Shown here: positions 1-8,721 of the stretch, piece by piece
Numbering within the stretch: the first letter of the stretch is position 1
Layout of the letters: each line of letters opens with the position of its first letter
Assembly (NCBI RefSeq): GCF_943193175.1
Contig: NZ_CALPDF010000021.1
Span: 1 to 64,000 of the forward strand
DNA from: Neobacillus muris
GTDB taxonomy: Bacteria > Bacillota > Bacilli > Bacillales > Cytobacillaceae
Length of the DNA stretch: 64,000 bases
Direction: 5' to 3'
Translations under genes and position numbers: made by a program
Notes under the pieces: model-generated
The model's input: only the letters and a program-made list of their open reading frames with translations
Told to the model about the DNA's origin: nothing
Databases searched by the model: none

Positions 1-50
1 CACGCCCGCGGAAAGCGAAGCGCCTGGAGCGCAAATCAACCGACAATTCG
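1..50. repeat. Possible dispersed intergenic repeat
   Basis: This GC-rich stretch (core GAAGCGCCTGGAGCGC) resembles a short intergenic repeat I recall as common in Bacillaceae genomes. Only one copy is inside the window and the left edge cuts it, so the assignment rests on memory of the motif. Confidence 0.3.
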
Positions 51-120
51 CATAGACAACTATTAATAATATTATATTATATTAACGCGGTGAATTAATA
101 AAGAATAAAGATAAATAAAA

Positions 121-143
121 GCTGTCGAAGGTTTTTCGACAGC
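121..143 (-). terminator. Terminator downstream of yozD
   Basis: The arms GCTGTCGAA and TTCGACAGC form a 9-bp stem. On the minus strand it is followed by TTTTATTT, so it would end transcription leaving yozD. Confidence 0.7.
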
Positions 144-146
144 CTG

Positions 147-170
147 ACGAGCTAAATTGCTCGTTTTTTC
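147..170 (+). terminator. Terminator for a plus-strand gene left of the window
   Basis: ACGAGC-taaatt-GCTCGT is followed by a run of T on the plus strand. No plus-strand gene precedes it here, so it probably ends a gene lying beyond the left edge. Confidence 0.55.
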
Positions 171-214
171 ACTCATCTATAGATAGGAGATGATCTCCAA
201 GTAAGCAGAGGTGG

Positions 215-388
215 CTAATCTTCCTGAATTTCCTCGTCGATGATGCATTTTTCAATTAAATATTCGAATGTGATGTCAGCCAGTTCCTCCAATTCTTCTT
301 CACTAGGAACGTATCCCCGTTTAACAAGCTGATGAAAGAAAAATTCCGCAATTTCTTCGGTATCAATAATGACTTCAATTTCTCTCAA
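215..388 (-). CDS. yozD: YozD family protein
   Basis: A 57-residue acidic protein starting MREIEVIIDTEEIAEFF and containing RGYVPSEEELEELADITFEYL. This matches the B. subtilis YozD family in length and sequence as I remember it. I chose the TTG at 388 because a GGGGG ribosome binding site lies just upstream and the family starts there; an ATG at 436 would add 16 unconserved residues. No function is established for the family. It is the last gene of the yokU-yozE-yodN-yozD series on this strand and is followed by a terminator. Confidence 0.8.
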   Translation of the reverse strand: MREIEVIIDTEEIAEFFFHQLVKRGYVPSEEELEELADITFEYLIEKCIIDEEIQED

Positions 389-554
389 GCAATCGCCCCC
401 TTTATACAGAATGTATGAGCGGCATTCATGTTTCATGCTAGTTTCTTTGACATGCCGCTCGGTTAAAGCGTTTTCTCGGGTGACTTCTAATATTTAGGAA
501 TTTTCGTTTGCGGACAAGCATAGGATGTTTTAAAAAGATTCCTGAGGTGAGAAA

Positions 555-719
555 ATGTCAAATTTGCCTTTGAAGTTTGCGGCATGGGTCGAAGATGTCA
601 ATAGGGAGGATGGGGTAACCATCCAATTATTCGGAAAAATTATGAATAAAATGTTTTTTTTCATTAAATGGGGTTGTGTACCATATCTTTTCTATTTGCT
701 CGTTAAACTTTTTAATTAA
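555..719 (+). CDS. Small hypothetical membrane-type peptide
   Basis: This is a 54-residue reading frame with a good ribosome binding site (GAGGTGAG at 544-551) and an ATG at 555. The N-terminal half is charged and amphipathic (AAWVEDVNREDG). The C-terminal half, from about residue 30, is hydrophobic (MFFFIKWGCVPYLFYLLVKLF) and could be one membrane segment. It is convergent with yodN, whose stop lies 4 bp away. I do not recognise a family. The Shine-Dalgarno sequence and clean codon pattern support it as a real gene. Confidence 0.5.
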   Translation: MSNLPLKFAAWVEDVNREDGVTIQLFGKIMNKMFFFIKWGCVPYLFYLLVKLFN

Positions 720-722
720 AAG

Positions 723-1418
723 CTATACATGGCTTTTTCCATCGTTATTGGTTAACATTTCCAACTTTTTAAGTATGACCCGCATCACTTGGTAATATTC
801 CTGGTCATGAAATAACTCATAAAGAATGCGATAGTCATTGAAGATATCCAACAGATGGTCAATTAATTGCTTCTTCTCTTTTACCCGGATTATTTCTTCC
901 ACTTCCGACTTCCTATTTGTGTTATTAAGTTTCGGGCTTCCTTTGATTTTATCTTGTTTATTCACTAAGTATAAAAGACCGAGCTTTTGAATAAAGGTGT
1001 CAGCATTTTCAGCATCAGCCACGAGAGTCAGCTCTTCCTCACCAACCTCAAGCCATTCTCCATCGCTGACCCTTGATAGCTCATAAATCACATCTTCCCA
1101 TGCATCTTCTTTATACCGCCATATCTCCGTCCGAAAACCAATGATTTTAAATAAGTCAGCCCCGTACCCACTTACTTGAACAAGGTCACCGATAAAAAAC
1201 TTATACTCAATATCAATTTGCTCCTGTTCCAGTGATTTCCCTTCATATTCTGAAAGCAGCTGCAATGCTGATTCATTAAATAATCCCTGGCCTTTATTAA
1301 CTTCATAGACATAATCCGATTCAAGCCACTTTACATCCGTTACCTTCCCTACTGTCCCGTAGATCGTAATGACGACGGTATCACCTATTTTATATTTTGG
1401 TTTTTTCCTTCCAGTCAT
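723..1418 (-). CDS. yodN: YodN-like conserved Bacillus protein
   Basis: A 231-residue soluble protein with two copies of a small beta-barrel-like segment (KYKIGDTVVITIYGTVGKV at about residues 8-26 and KFFIGDLVQVSGYGADLFKI at about 73-92). This suggests two KOW/SH3-like modules, followed by a charged helical C-terminus. The position between yozD and yozE matches B. subtilis yodN, which is the main basis for the name. The start has a strong GGAGGGGAGG site. No biochemical role is known to me. Confidence 0.6.
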   Translation of the reverse strand: MTGRKKPKYKIGDTVVITIYGTVGKVTDVKWLESDYVYEVNKGQGLFNESALQLLSEYEGKSLEQEQIDIEYKFFIGDLVQVSGYGADLFKIIGFRTEIWRYKEDAWEDVIYELSRVSDGEWLEVGEEELTLVADAENADTFIQKLGLLYLVNKQDKIKGSPKLNNTNRKSEVEEIIRVKEKKQLIDHLLDIFNDYRILYELFHDQEYYQVMRVILKKLEMLTNNDGKSHV

Positions 1419-1510
1419 TTCCTCCCCTCCTTTTATGCAGTCGAATTAATTGATTACAATAGTATATGCGGGCAGCTAATTTAAGCGCACGGCAAATTGC
1501 AGAAAGAAAA

Positions 1511-1536
1511 AAATCGCCTCTTTTTTGAGACGATTT
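1511..1536 (-). terminator. Terminator downstream of yozE
   Basis: The arms AAATCGCCTC and GAGACGATTT (one wobble pair) surround six T. On the minus strand the stem is followed by a T-rich tract right after the yozE stop. Confidence 0.65.
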
Positions 1537-1551
1537 ACCCTTTTTATTTAT

Positions 1552-1779
1552 CTAGCTGCCTGATTCCGTTTGACTGTATAACTGCCACGCTTCATCGAAG
1601 ACAGACATGGACTCCAAATAATCACCGTTCAGTTCAAGATACGTACTCAGTTCATGGTAGTCACTTGTGTGTTTTGGAAAGCTATGATCCGCATAAGCAT
1701 AGTTGGCAAAGACACTGATGGCATCTTTTGGCTCGGGATGCCGAAATTTCATTAAAAAATGATAAAATGATTTTCTCAT
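1552..1779 (-). CDS. yozE: YozE family SAM-like protein
   Basis: A 75-residue protein (MRKSFYHFLMKFRHPEPKD..., with FANYAYADHSFPKHTSDYHELSTYLE) that matches the YozE/UPF0346 family along its whole length. The family folds as a sterile-alpha-motif-like helical bundle of unknown function. An AGGGGT ribosome binding site sits 5 bp upstream. It lies between yokU and yodN as in B. subtilis and has its own terminator. Confidence 0.85.
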   Translation of the reverse strand: MRKSFYHFLMKFRHPEPKDAISVFANYAYADHSFPKHTSDYHELSTYLELNGDYLESMSVFDEAWQLYSQTESGS

Positions 1780-1881
1780 TTGTTACCCCTCACTAAATAC
1801 ATTTACTATTATTGTATCTACTATAGACGATATAGTTGCAATCGTCCAGCTTGATCCATAGGGATATCTGCTGCTAAATGA

Positions 1882-2169
1882 TCACGGTGAAAAGTAATCA
1901 AAATAATTTTTCTTCAATAATCTTGGCACCGCCATTAGGTCCAGGTAGCTAATGACTTTCCCTATCTTTTTACAGTCTATTAGAAATAGTTGATCTTCTA
2001 TTTTTTTAACAATCTGCTCACTTTGATACACCATCGAACAATCCGGACAAGAAAACGTGGGAGTATTCGTTATTTCAATGGCTCTGGTTCCATCAGGCAA
2101 TTCCCAGAAAACAGAACCCGAGATCTGGGTAACATTTTTGCTATTACACCATTCACAGGCTTGATTCAA
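1882..2169 (-). CDS. yokU: YokU family CxxC zinc-finger protein
   Basis: A 95-residue protein with two CxxC pairs, CEWC at residues 5-8 and CPDC near residue 41, which would form a zinc ribbon. It is of the YokU type found next to kamA in B. subtilis. The start is a TTG with GGAGG 8 bp upstream, and the stop of kamA lies 18 bp before it, so the two genes are probably co-transcribed. Its role in the lysine locus is unknown; metal binding is inferred from the cysteines only. Confidence 0.75.
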   Translation of the reverse strand: MNQACEWCNSKNVTQISGSVFWELPDGTRAIEITNTPTFSCPDCSMVYQSEQIVKKIEDQLFLIDCKKIGKVISYLDLMAVPRLLKKNYFDYFSP

Positions 2170-2187
2170 AACAATTCCTCCCTTCTT

Positions 2188-3585
2188 TTATTCTGTCTTC
2201 TCATGCTTTTGAATTTGTGCCTGGTATTTCTTTTCCTTTAACTCATCCCGTTTGCTTCGTTTATCCTTTAATGTATGATGGTTTGGATTCTGGTTGTATT
2301 CCTTACGGCGCTTTAACCGTGATAACCCTTCAGGCACAAGGTTAAACTGCTGATCATTCATAATGCCTGCAACCCCATTTACAGATTTATAGTCTTCCAT
2401 CTCTGGATAGAGTTCGTTAAAATAATCCTCTGCCCTTCCAGGAATATAGTTTTCAGGTTCAGGATAGGAGGTAATGACGCCTTCAAAATTGCGCAAAACT
2501 ACCTTTTCCGGGCTTTGTGAAATAAGATAGTTCGGCTGAAGGGCGATTTTCCCGCCGCCTCCAGGTGCATCCACCACAAAGGTCGGAACAGCATACCCGC
2601 TCGTGTGTCCGCGCAGCCCCTCAATAATTTCAAGTCCTTTCGAGACTGGTGCACGAAAGTGCCCAATCCCCTCAGACAAATCACATTGGTAAATATAGTA
2701 TGGGCGGACACGGATTTTTACTAAATCATGCATCAGCCGTTTCATTATCGGGACACTGTCATTAATACCTGCGAGGATAACGGACTGATTGCCCACGGGC
2801 ACCCCGGCATTGGCCAGCATCTCACAGGCACGTTTCGAATCCTCTGTGATCTCAATCGAAGTATTAAAATGGGTATTGAGCCAAATGGGATGATATTTTT
2901 TCAGGATATTGCATAGATTTTCGGTAATTCTCTGCGGGAATACAACAGGAGCTCTTGTACCAATGCGAATGATTTCCACATGGTCAATATCTCTAAGATT
3001 TTTTATAATATATTCCAATATATTATCATTAATTAACAGTCCATCCCCGCCCGAAATTAAGACGTCCCTTACCTTAGGTGTTTGGCGGATATAGGAAATG
3101 GCTGCATCCAGCTGCTTTTTTGGCACTCCCATGCCAATTTGGCCGGAAAATCGTCTCCTCGTACAATAGCGGCAATACATCGAACATTGATTGGTTACCA
3201 AAAACAAAACGCGGTCCGGATAGCGGTGGGTAAGGCCTGGCACAGGGGAATCTTCATCTTCATGCAATGGGTCTTCTAAATCATATTTTGTTTTATAAAT
3301 TTCTTTTGAAATGGGAACGGACTGCATTCGGATCGGACACCGAGGGTCATCTGGATTCATTAATGATGCATAATAGGGTGTAATGTTTAATGGAATGGTT
3401 TTAGTGGAGATACGGACGCCTTCTTCCTCATCCGGTGTAAGATGAATAACCTTTTTTAAATCTTCCAGCGTACGGATGGTATTGGTTAGCTGCCATAGCC
3501 AATCATTCCATTGCTCCTCTGTGACATCCTTCCAAAGTTCTATATCTTTCCAATGCCTTGATGGCTTATATAAAAACTGTTTCAT
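2188..3585 (-). CDS. kamA: L-lysine 2,3-aminomutase
   Basis: A 465-residue radical SAM enzyme that converts L-lysine to beta-lysine using a [4Fe-4S] cluster, S-adenosylmethionine and PLP. The cluster motif CSMYCRYC places cysteines at 134, 138 and 141. The PLP lysine is expected at 346 in APGGGGKIALQ. The arginine-rich CTRRRF after the cluster and the GGDGLL loop are typical of KamA. It has its own sigma-54 promoter (3619-3636) behind the terminator of the regulator gene, so it can be expressed apart from the rest of the locus. With ablB downstream of yodT-yodQ, beta-lysine could go to N-acetyl-beta-lysine or to degradation. Confidence 0.95.
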   Translation of the reverse strand: MKQFLYKPSRHWKDIELWKDVTEEQWNDWLWQLTNTIRTLEDLKKVIHLTPDEEEGVRISTKTIPLNITPYYASLMNPDDPRCPIRMQSVPISKEIYKTKYDLEDPLHEDEDSPVPGLTHRYPDRVLFLVTNQCSMYCRYCTRRRFSGQIGMGVPKKQLDAAISYIRQTPKVRDVLISGGDGLLINDNILEYIIKNLRDIDHVEIIRIGTRAPVVFPQRITENLCNILKKYHPIWLNTHFNTSIEITEDSKRACEMLANAGVPVGNQSVILAGINDSVPIMKRLMHDLVKIRVRPYYIYQCDLSEGIGHFRAPVSKGLEIIEGLRGHTSGYAVPTFVVDAPGGGGKIALQPNYLISQSPEKVVLRNFEGVITSYPEPENYIPGRAEDYFNELYPEMEDYKSVNGVAGIMNDQQFNLVPEGLSRLKRRKEYNQNPNHHTLKDKRSKRDELKEKKYQAQIQKHEKTE

Positions 3586-3618
3586 GCTGACTCCTCCTAA
3601 CTTGCTTTGCTAAATACA

Positions 3619-3636
3619 ATGCAAGAATCATGCCAA
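3619..3636 (-). promoter_or_regulatory. Sigma-54 (-24/-12) promoter of kamA
   Basis: On the minus strand the sequence reads TTGGCATGATTCTTGCAT. It fits TTGGCAC-N5-TTGCT with the required 10 bp between the GG and GC doublets. It lies 34 bp upstream of the kamA start and next to a gene for a sigma-54 activator. A sigma-54 promoter at the kam locus has been reported in B. thuringiensis. Confidence 0.85.
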
Positions 3637-3694
3637 CATCTAAAGGAAGAAAGTTTCCAGATTAGCAGCGCCAAACACCTGCAAAAAAATAAAA

Positions 3695-3712
3695 GCGCCA
3701 AATATTTGGCAC
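3695..3712 (-). terminator. Terminator of the regulator gene
   Basis: GTGCCAAATATTTGGCGC is nearly palindromic and on the minus strand is followed by TTTTATTTTTTT. It begins right after the stop codon of the regulator and separates it from kamA. Confidence 0.75.
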
Positions 3713-3713
3713 T

Positions 3714-5105
3714 TCATGACATTTTTTTGAGCTTATATTGCAATGTCTGCCTAGGGATTTCCAGCAATTTAGCTGCCTGATTGATATTTCCCTTGCACAG
3801 CTTCATCGCATCCATGATCATTTTCTGCTCCAGATTCATTAAATTTTTCCTTAAAGCCAGTCCCTCCGAATGTGGATCTTCATTTGGCCTATCTGTCCTG
3901 TGCTTTAACATCACAGGCAAATCTGGAAAAGACAGCCGTTCTCCCTCACAGACATTGACCATATACTCAATGGTATGTTTCAATTCCCTCACATTTCCAG
4001 GCCAAGGATAATCGGCGAAAAATCGCTCTACTTTCCTCTCCATTCCTTTTACAGATTTCTGCAATTTTTGATTAAATTCCTTAATGAACAGTTCTGCTAA
4101 AAATAAAATATCCTCCTTTCTTTCTCTTAATGAGTGAAGTGAAAAGGTAAATACATTTAACCGATAATACAAATCGGAACGGAGTTGTTTTTCTTGAAGT
4201 GCCTGTGCCGGGGGGACATTAATGGCTGCAATCACACGCACATTTACCAGTGAACTTTCCAAACTTCCAACCCGCCTGATTTGTCCATCCTCTAACACTC
4301 TGAGAAGCTTAGCCTGCAATTCGATCGGCATTGCATGCAATTCATCGAGAAATAGAGTACCGCCATCAGCCAGTTCAAATAATCCTTTCCGGTCAACGGC
4401 CCCTGTGTAACTTCCTTTCGCTGTGCCAAAAAGGATACTTTCCAGTAAAGTTTCAGGAATCGCTGCACAGTTTTGGGCAATAAACGGTCCATCCCCTCTT
4501 CGCGAATCGTGATGAATGCCTTGGACGAACAATTCTTTTCCAGTGCCGGACTCCCCATAGACAAGAATCGGAGAATCCGATTTTGCCAGCTTTTTGGCTT
4601 CCTGTTTCATTTGAAGGAAATCTGGATTGATCGTCTTTAAGTCATCCAGCGTATACTTTACTTGCTTTGTTGTTTTTTTTCTTTTTCCCTTGTTTACTTC
4701 CCTTTGCAAATCAAGCAATCTTTCTGCGAGCAGCTTCATCCGGGAATAATCTTTCGCAATTTCAACTGCCCCGACAATTTCTTTGCCAATAAATATAGGT
4801 AATGTGGTATTAATTGTATCGATTCGATCCCCATGCAAATTAACATAAACCTGGGCCTGGTTGTAGATCGGCTTTCTGGTAGCCATCACTTTTAGCAAAG
4901 TGCTAGTTTGTTCAGATAAAGAAGGAAAGGCTTCAAATAAATGTTTTCCGAGCACCTCCCGTACCTCCATGCCATCATGTCTGGCTGCCACTGCATTATA
5001 AAAAATGGTTCTTCCTTCCGTATTGACCACATGAATTCCCTCATCAATGCTGCTTAATATAGCTGCCAAAACTTCTTTGGTCAACGCATTCTGCTGCTGC
5101 TCCAT
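3714..5105 (-). CDS. kamR: Sigma-54-dependent activator of the kam locus (PAS-AAA+-Fis)
   Basis: A protein of about 463 residues. It has an N-terminal PAS sensor (residues ~10-120, DEGIHVVNTEGRTIFYN), a central AAA+ ATPase with Walker A GESGTGKE (~184-191) and Walker B GGTLFLDE, and a C-terminal Fis-type helix-turn-helix (GNINQAAKLLEIPRQTLQYKLKK). The sigma-54 contact loop reads GSYTGA rather than the usual GAFTGA, a tolerated variant. Such activators work with RpoN; KamR of B. thuringiensis controls kamA in this way, and position supports the same role here. The start at 5105 follows GGTGAG; a GTG at 5114 is the alternative. A tandem repeat lies just upstream. Confidence 0.85.
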   Translation of the reverse strand: MEQQQNALTKEVLAAILSSIDEGIHVVNTEGRTIFYNAVAARHDGMEVREVLGKHLFEAFPSLSEQTSTLLKVMATRKPIYNQAQVYVNLHGDRIDTINTTLPIFIGKEIVGAVEIAKDYSRMKLLAERLLDLQREVNKGKRKKTTKQVKYTLDDLKTINPDFLQMKQEAKKLAKSDSPILVYGESGTGKELFVQGIHHDSRRGDGPFIAQNCAAIPETLLESILFGTAKGSYTGAVDRKGLFELADGGTLFLDELHAMPIELQAKLLRVLEDGQIRRVGSLESSLVNVRVIAAINVPPAQALQEKQLRSDLYYRLNVFTFSLHSLRERKEDILFLAELFIKEFNQKLQKSVKGMERKVERFFADYPWPGNVRELKHTIEYMVNVCEGERLSFPDLPVMLKHRTDRPNEDPHSEGLALRKNLMNLEQKMIMDAMKLCKGNINQAAKLLEIPRQTLQYKLKKMS

Positions 5106-5136
5106 TTTTCTCACCAGCCTTTTACGAATTGCTTAT

Positions 5137-5167
5137 GGTGCCGAAAAATTGTGGTAAGGTGCCGAAA
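5137..5167. repeat. Two direct GGTGCCGAAA repeats before the regulator gene
   Basis: GGTGCCGAAA occurs at 5137-5146 and again at 5158-5167. The copies are 21 bp apart, two helical turns, in the gap between ablB and the sigma-54 activator gene. They could be binding sites for the activator; no -12 element fits here. Confidence 0.5.
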
Positions 5168-5169
5168 TT

Positions 5170-6024
5170 TCAGCTGTTAGATAGGTCCTTGACCCACATA
5201 TTCATATCTTCCAGTTTGTCAAAAATATAACAATTGTTCATTAATCGGCCCCGATATGAAAATCCCAATTGGAATAGCGCAGCATTCATGCCAAAAGATA
5301 ATGCTCTTGCAATCGAATAAGCGCAAAAAATTCCGCTTCCTATCAATTCCTGTTCCAGTGCTTTTAAGAGGAATTTCATTAACCCGTCTTTTCTATAATC
5401 AGGAAGCGTAGCACAATCTGTCAGTTCAGCATTTTTATAAGTTGCATTCACTTCTGCCGATGCTGCACTGACGATTCTTTCTTGATGGGAAAAGGCATAG
5501 TAGACGGTTCCATCCGCCATGGTTTTTTTTATATAGCCAGGGTCATCGAGCGGTGTCGGGTATATCTGAAATACTTGGCCGTATAGGGAAGCAAGCTCGG
5601 ATGCCGAGCTTTCATCCGCCCGTTTTAATACATAGTCTTGAGGAACCTTCGATCTTTGATTTGTGAGGTCCAGCTGAGACACACTTTGAATAATTTGATC
5701 CTCTGTAACCCAATGTTCATTTTTCTTCCGGTCAGCCGTATAAAACTTTGAGAAAAAATAGGCATGAGAACCGCAAAAATAACGGTCAATCATAGCTTCA
5801 GGCTGCAGCCCATGTTCAAAAAGTAAGCTGACATCTTCTTTGCGTGCCTTCATAATTAATTTTTCCACTTGATGCTGGGCTGCTAATTCTTCTGCCTTTT
5901 TTAAAACAGCCTGGATCTTCCCGCGGTAATCATCGATGCGGATTCGTTTATTAAATGGATCTAGATAAATTTTTACAGAAAAATCACGTTCATCCAGACA
6001 AATCGACGCTGCCAATTGTGCCAT
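5170..6024 (-). CDS. ablB: Putative beta-lysine N-acetyltransferase
   Basis: A 284-residue protein of the AblB/YodP family. The C-terminal half has the GNAT fold (AELTDCATLPDYRKDGLMKFLLKALEQEL is the acetyl-CoA binding region, roughly residues 208-236). In methanogens AblB acetylates beta-lysine made by AblA to N-epsilon-acetyl-beta-lysine, a compatible solute; a similar activity is proposed for Bacillus YodP. It is the last gene of the yodT-S-R-Q-ablB run and starts from a GAGGAG site. Whether the product is an osmolyte or a degradation intermediate cannot be read from sequence. Confidence 0.85.
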   Translation of the reverse strand: MAQLAASICLDERDFSVKIYLDPFNKRIRIDDYRGKIQAVLKKAEELAAQHQVEKLIMKARKEDVSLLFEHGLQPEAMIDRYFCGSHAYFFSKFYTADRKKNEHWVTEDQIIQSVSQLDLTNQRSKVPQDYVLKRADESSASELASLYGQVFQIYPTPLDDPGYIKKTMADGTVYYAFSHQERIVSAASAEVNATYKNAELTDCATLPDYRKDGLMKFLLKALEQELIGSGIFCAYSIARALSFGMNAALFQLGFSYRGRLMNNCYIFDKLEDMNMWVKDLSNS

Positions 6025-6088
6025 TCTTTCACTCCTCTTATCCCCATATAAAATATGCCTGGCCGTGTGTTAGCCAGGCACCTATCCA

Positions 6089-7354
6089 CTAGTCTTCACA
6101 TCCGCACCACGCCAGAATTGTCAGGGCTATGATCTCACTTGATGTAAACAGATCATCCAGATAAATATGCTCATTTGCATCATGAGCCACCTCGGTTATG
6201 CCTGGCCCAAATACAACAACTGGTGTATTTCCGACAGAGGAGAGAATGCCTCCATCTGTTCCCCAAGGGCTTGCTTCAATGACCGGTTCTTTCCCAGTGA
6301 CTTGCTTGAAGGACTTGGATAACTCCTGCATTAATGGGTGATCCGGTTCCAAACTCCCCGGCTGCCATCTTCCCCCAAACCACTCAAGCCCCAGCGGATG
6401 ACTAGAGAACCATTCATCCTGTTCATTGAGCTCCCGTAAGCAATTTTCCATCTCTTCCTGTGCGCCAAAAATCGTTTCTTCTGGAGCCACTCCCATTCTT
6501 CCCTCGATTATCGCCTTATCCGGAACGGATGAGGGCCATTCGCCGCTTTGGATTTTTCCAACATTGATCGGAATCGGAATCGGAATGTTTTCATACAGGG
6601 AATCGGTAATTTTAGCATTCCTGACTTTCTCCAACTGCAGCAGTCTCTGGATCACAAGCTGTGCCTTTTCAATTGCATTGACCCCTTCATAGCGAGTCCC
6701 TCCATGGGCTGCCTTGCCGGGCACCGTGATCCGAAACCACATCGAACCTTGCTGTTTGGGAAATAGCTTCATATTCGTCGGCTCTGGAATGAGGGCCCCA
6801 TCAGCCTTGTACCCTCTTAACACTGCTGCGAGCGTTCCGGCTCCTCCGCTTTCTTCTTCAATGACGCTTTGAAAAATCAGGTCCCCTTTTAACTTCACTC
6901 CCGCTGCTACAATCGATTCCAACGCCATTAATAGAGCAACGGTTCCCCCCTTCATGTCGGTTGCCCCCCGGCCATAAAGCTTTCCAGATTCAATCCAGCC
7001 GCTGAATGGGTCACGTTCCCAGCTGCTCACGTCACCAACCGGCACCACATCTATATGGCCATTTAAGATGATTGACCTGCCTCCTCCAACCCCTTTTAGC
7101 ACAGCAACGAAATTGGGGCTGCCTGCAAAACTGGATCGGTCACAGCAAAAGGCCGGATGGCCGGTTAATTCATTCCTGTCAATTTCCCAAATGTCCAATG
7201 TTAGCCCAAGCTGGCGGCATTTCTCTATAATGATCGCTTGTGCGCTGCTTTCATTTCCTCTGGTACTGTTTTCTCTCACCAATAATTGCAATAGTCTTGC
7301 CCCTCTAGCTCGATTTTCCTTCAGCCAACGCCTAATTCGATCTTCCTCTTTCAT
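6089..7354 (-). CDS. yodQ: M20-family deacylase YodQ
   Basis: A 421-residue metallo-amidohydrolase of the ArgE/DapE/M20 family. Metal-binding motifs are visible: [10 protein letters not shown] (His-x-Asp), [10 protein letters not shown] (bridging Asp) and [10 protein letters not shown] (catalytic Glu pair). The C-terminal [14 protein letters not shown] supplies the last His. The lid domain is inserted at about residues 205-310. The likely substrate is an N-acylated lysine-pathway intermediate, inferred from its place between the CoA-transferase genes and ablB. It starts at an ATG after AAAGGAGG. Confidence 0.85.
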   Translation of the reverse strand: MKEEDRIRRWLKENRARGARLLQLLVRENSTRGNESSAQAIIIEKCRQLGLTLDIWEIDRNELTGHPAFCCDRSSFAGSPNFVAVLKGVGGGRSIILNGHIDVVPVGDVSSWERDPFSGWIESGKLYGRGATDMKGGTVALLMALESIVAAGVKLKGDLIFQSVIEEESGGAGTLAAVLRGYKADGALIPEPTNMKLFPKQQGSMWFRITVPGKAAHGGTRYEGVNAIEKAQLVIQRLLQLEKVRNAKITDSLYENIPIPIPINVGKIQSGEWPSSVPDKAIIEGRMGVAPEETIFGAQEEMENCLRELNEQDEWFSSHPLGLEWFGGRWQPGSLEPDHPLMQELSKSFKQVTGKEPVIEASPWGTDGGILSSVGNTPVVVFGPGITEVAHDANEHIYLDDLFTSSEIIALTILAWCGCED

Positions 7355-7378
7355 GAATCAGTCCTCCTTTAGGCATCC

Positions 7379-8044
7379 TTAGTAAGAGATTTTTCGTAAA
7401 TCTTCACTCACGCAGAAATCGGCAGCTGTCTTTGATTTGACCGTATCGATATCAAATGGTTCAAATATTTCTGTGAGCACGAGACCTGAATTGGTTACAT
7501 GGAAAACAGCTAATTCAGTTACTATGAGGTTAACCGATTCCGAGGAGGTTAAAGGCAACGTGCATTTCCTTACGATTTTCGGTTTTCCGTGTTTGTCACA
7601 GTGATTCATAAGCACAATTACTTTCTTTGCTTTTTGTGCCAGTTCCATTGCTCCACCCATTCCCGGCACTTTTTTCCCAGGCACAATCCAATTGGCTAGA
7701 TCTCCTGTTTGGCTTACCTGAAGGGAGCCTAAAATGGTTAAATCAATTCTGCCGCTGCGGATTATTCCAAATGCAAGGGAGCTGTCAAAATAAGAGCCGC
7801 CAATGTTTAAAGTGACAGGAAAGCCGCCTGCATTGCATAAATTCTCATCTTCTTCCCCGTTTTTTGGACTTGGGCCCATTCCGACAATGCCATTTTCAGC
7901 GTGAAACATCACCTTGATATCCTTAGGAAGGTGATTGGGAACAAGTGATGGAATGCCAATGCCGAGATTGACAACCATGCCTGATTTGATTTCTTCAGCC
8001 GCTCTCTTTGCCAAGCGATGGCGTATCTCTACTCCCAAGCCCAT
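7379..8044 (-). CDS. yodR: CoA-transferase subunit B (YodR)
   Basis: A beta subunit of about 221 residues of a 3-oxoacid/butyrate-acetoacetate type CoA-transferase. The catalytic glutamate lies in HAENGIVGMGP (FHAENG). GGAMELAQKAKKVIVLMNHCDKHGKPKIVRKCTLPLT is the typical C-terminal block. The start overlaps the end of yodS by 16 bp, showing translational coupling; TTG at 8050 is an alternative. With YodS it should transfer CoA to a keto acid from lysine or beta-lysine breakdown; the precise acid is not known. Confidence 0.85.
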   Translation of the reverse strand: MGLGVEIRHRLAKRAAEEIKSGMVVNLGIGIPSLVPNHLPKDIKVMFHAENGIVGMGPSPKNGEEDENLCNAGGFPVTLNIGGSYFDSSLAFGIIRSGRIDLTILGSLQVSQTGDLANWIVPGKKVPGMGGAMELAQKAKKVIVLMNHCDKHGKPKIVRKCTLPLTSSESVNLIVTELAVFHVTNSGLVLTEIFEPFDIDTVKSKTAADFCVSEDLRKISY

Positions 8045-8721
8045 TTCCAATTGACCCCCTTCGAAGGAATGATATAGTCGACAAATACACCCGGCGTAAT
8101 AATTTCCTCCGGATTCAATTCCCCAAGACGGACAATTTCCTCGGCTTCCGCTATGGTTATTTGTCCAGCCATTGCCACCAATGGGTTCGTATTGCGGGCA
8201 CTTTTATCGTAGATTAAATTTCCGTATTCATCCGCCTTTTTGGCATAAATAATCGAAACCTGTGCTGTTAATGCTGTTTCGATTAGATACTTTTTTCCAT
8301 TAATGTCGACCATCGGTTTGTTTTTGGAAACAATCTCATTATCTGTTCCGATATCCGATAAAACACCCGGTAGACCTACACCGCCAGCTCGAATGCGCTC
8401 TGCCAGGATTCCTTGCGGAGAAAATTCCACCTCAAGCTTCCCTTCGTGCATCAGCCTGCCGGCAATCGGATTAGAGCCAATATGGGACGCTATGACCTTA
8501 TCTGCACTGCCATTGCTGACTAATTTTCCAATGCCGATGTCCGGGAAACCTGTATCATTCCCAATCAACGTCAGGTGCTTGACCCCTTTATCCAGGATGC
8601 CGCTAATTAGGCCGGGCGGCGACCCCACACCGCCAAAGCCGCCAAACATCAAGGTCATTCCATCATGAAATAAATGAAGCACTTGGTTCAGCGTCGTAAT
8701 TTTATTAAACTGATTATCCAT
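8029..8721 (-). CDS. yodS: CoA-transferase subunit A (YodS)
   Basis: A 230-residue alpha subunit of a CoA-transferase family I enzyme. It has the N-terminal glycine-rich GMTLMFGGFGGVGSPPGL (residues ~19-36) and VGLPGVLSDIGTDNEIVSKNKP, both typical of ScoA/AtoD subunits. The start codon follows the yodT stop directly (TAG-ATG) and the 3' end overlaps yodR, so the three are one unit. Confidence 0.88.
   Translation of the reverse strand: MDNQFNKITTLNQVLHLFHDGMTLMFGGFGGVGSPPGLISGILDKGVKHLTLIGNDTGFPDIGIGKLVSNGSADKVIASHIGSNPIAGRLMHEGKLEVEFSPQGILAERIRAGGVGLPGVLSDIGTDNEIVSKNKPMVDINGKKYLIETALTAQVSIIYAKKADEYGNLIYDKSARNTNPLVAMAGQITIAEAEEIVRLGELNPEEIITPGVFVDYIIPSKGVNWKWAWE

Noticed and set aside
1497..1718. 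Plus-strand open frame opposite yozE
   Set aside because: It is the antisense shadow of yozE and its terminator.
5130..5170. Sigma-54 promoter for the regulator gene
   Set aside because: TTCGGCACC looks like a -24 element, but no GC doublet lies at the required 10-bp distance.
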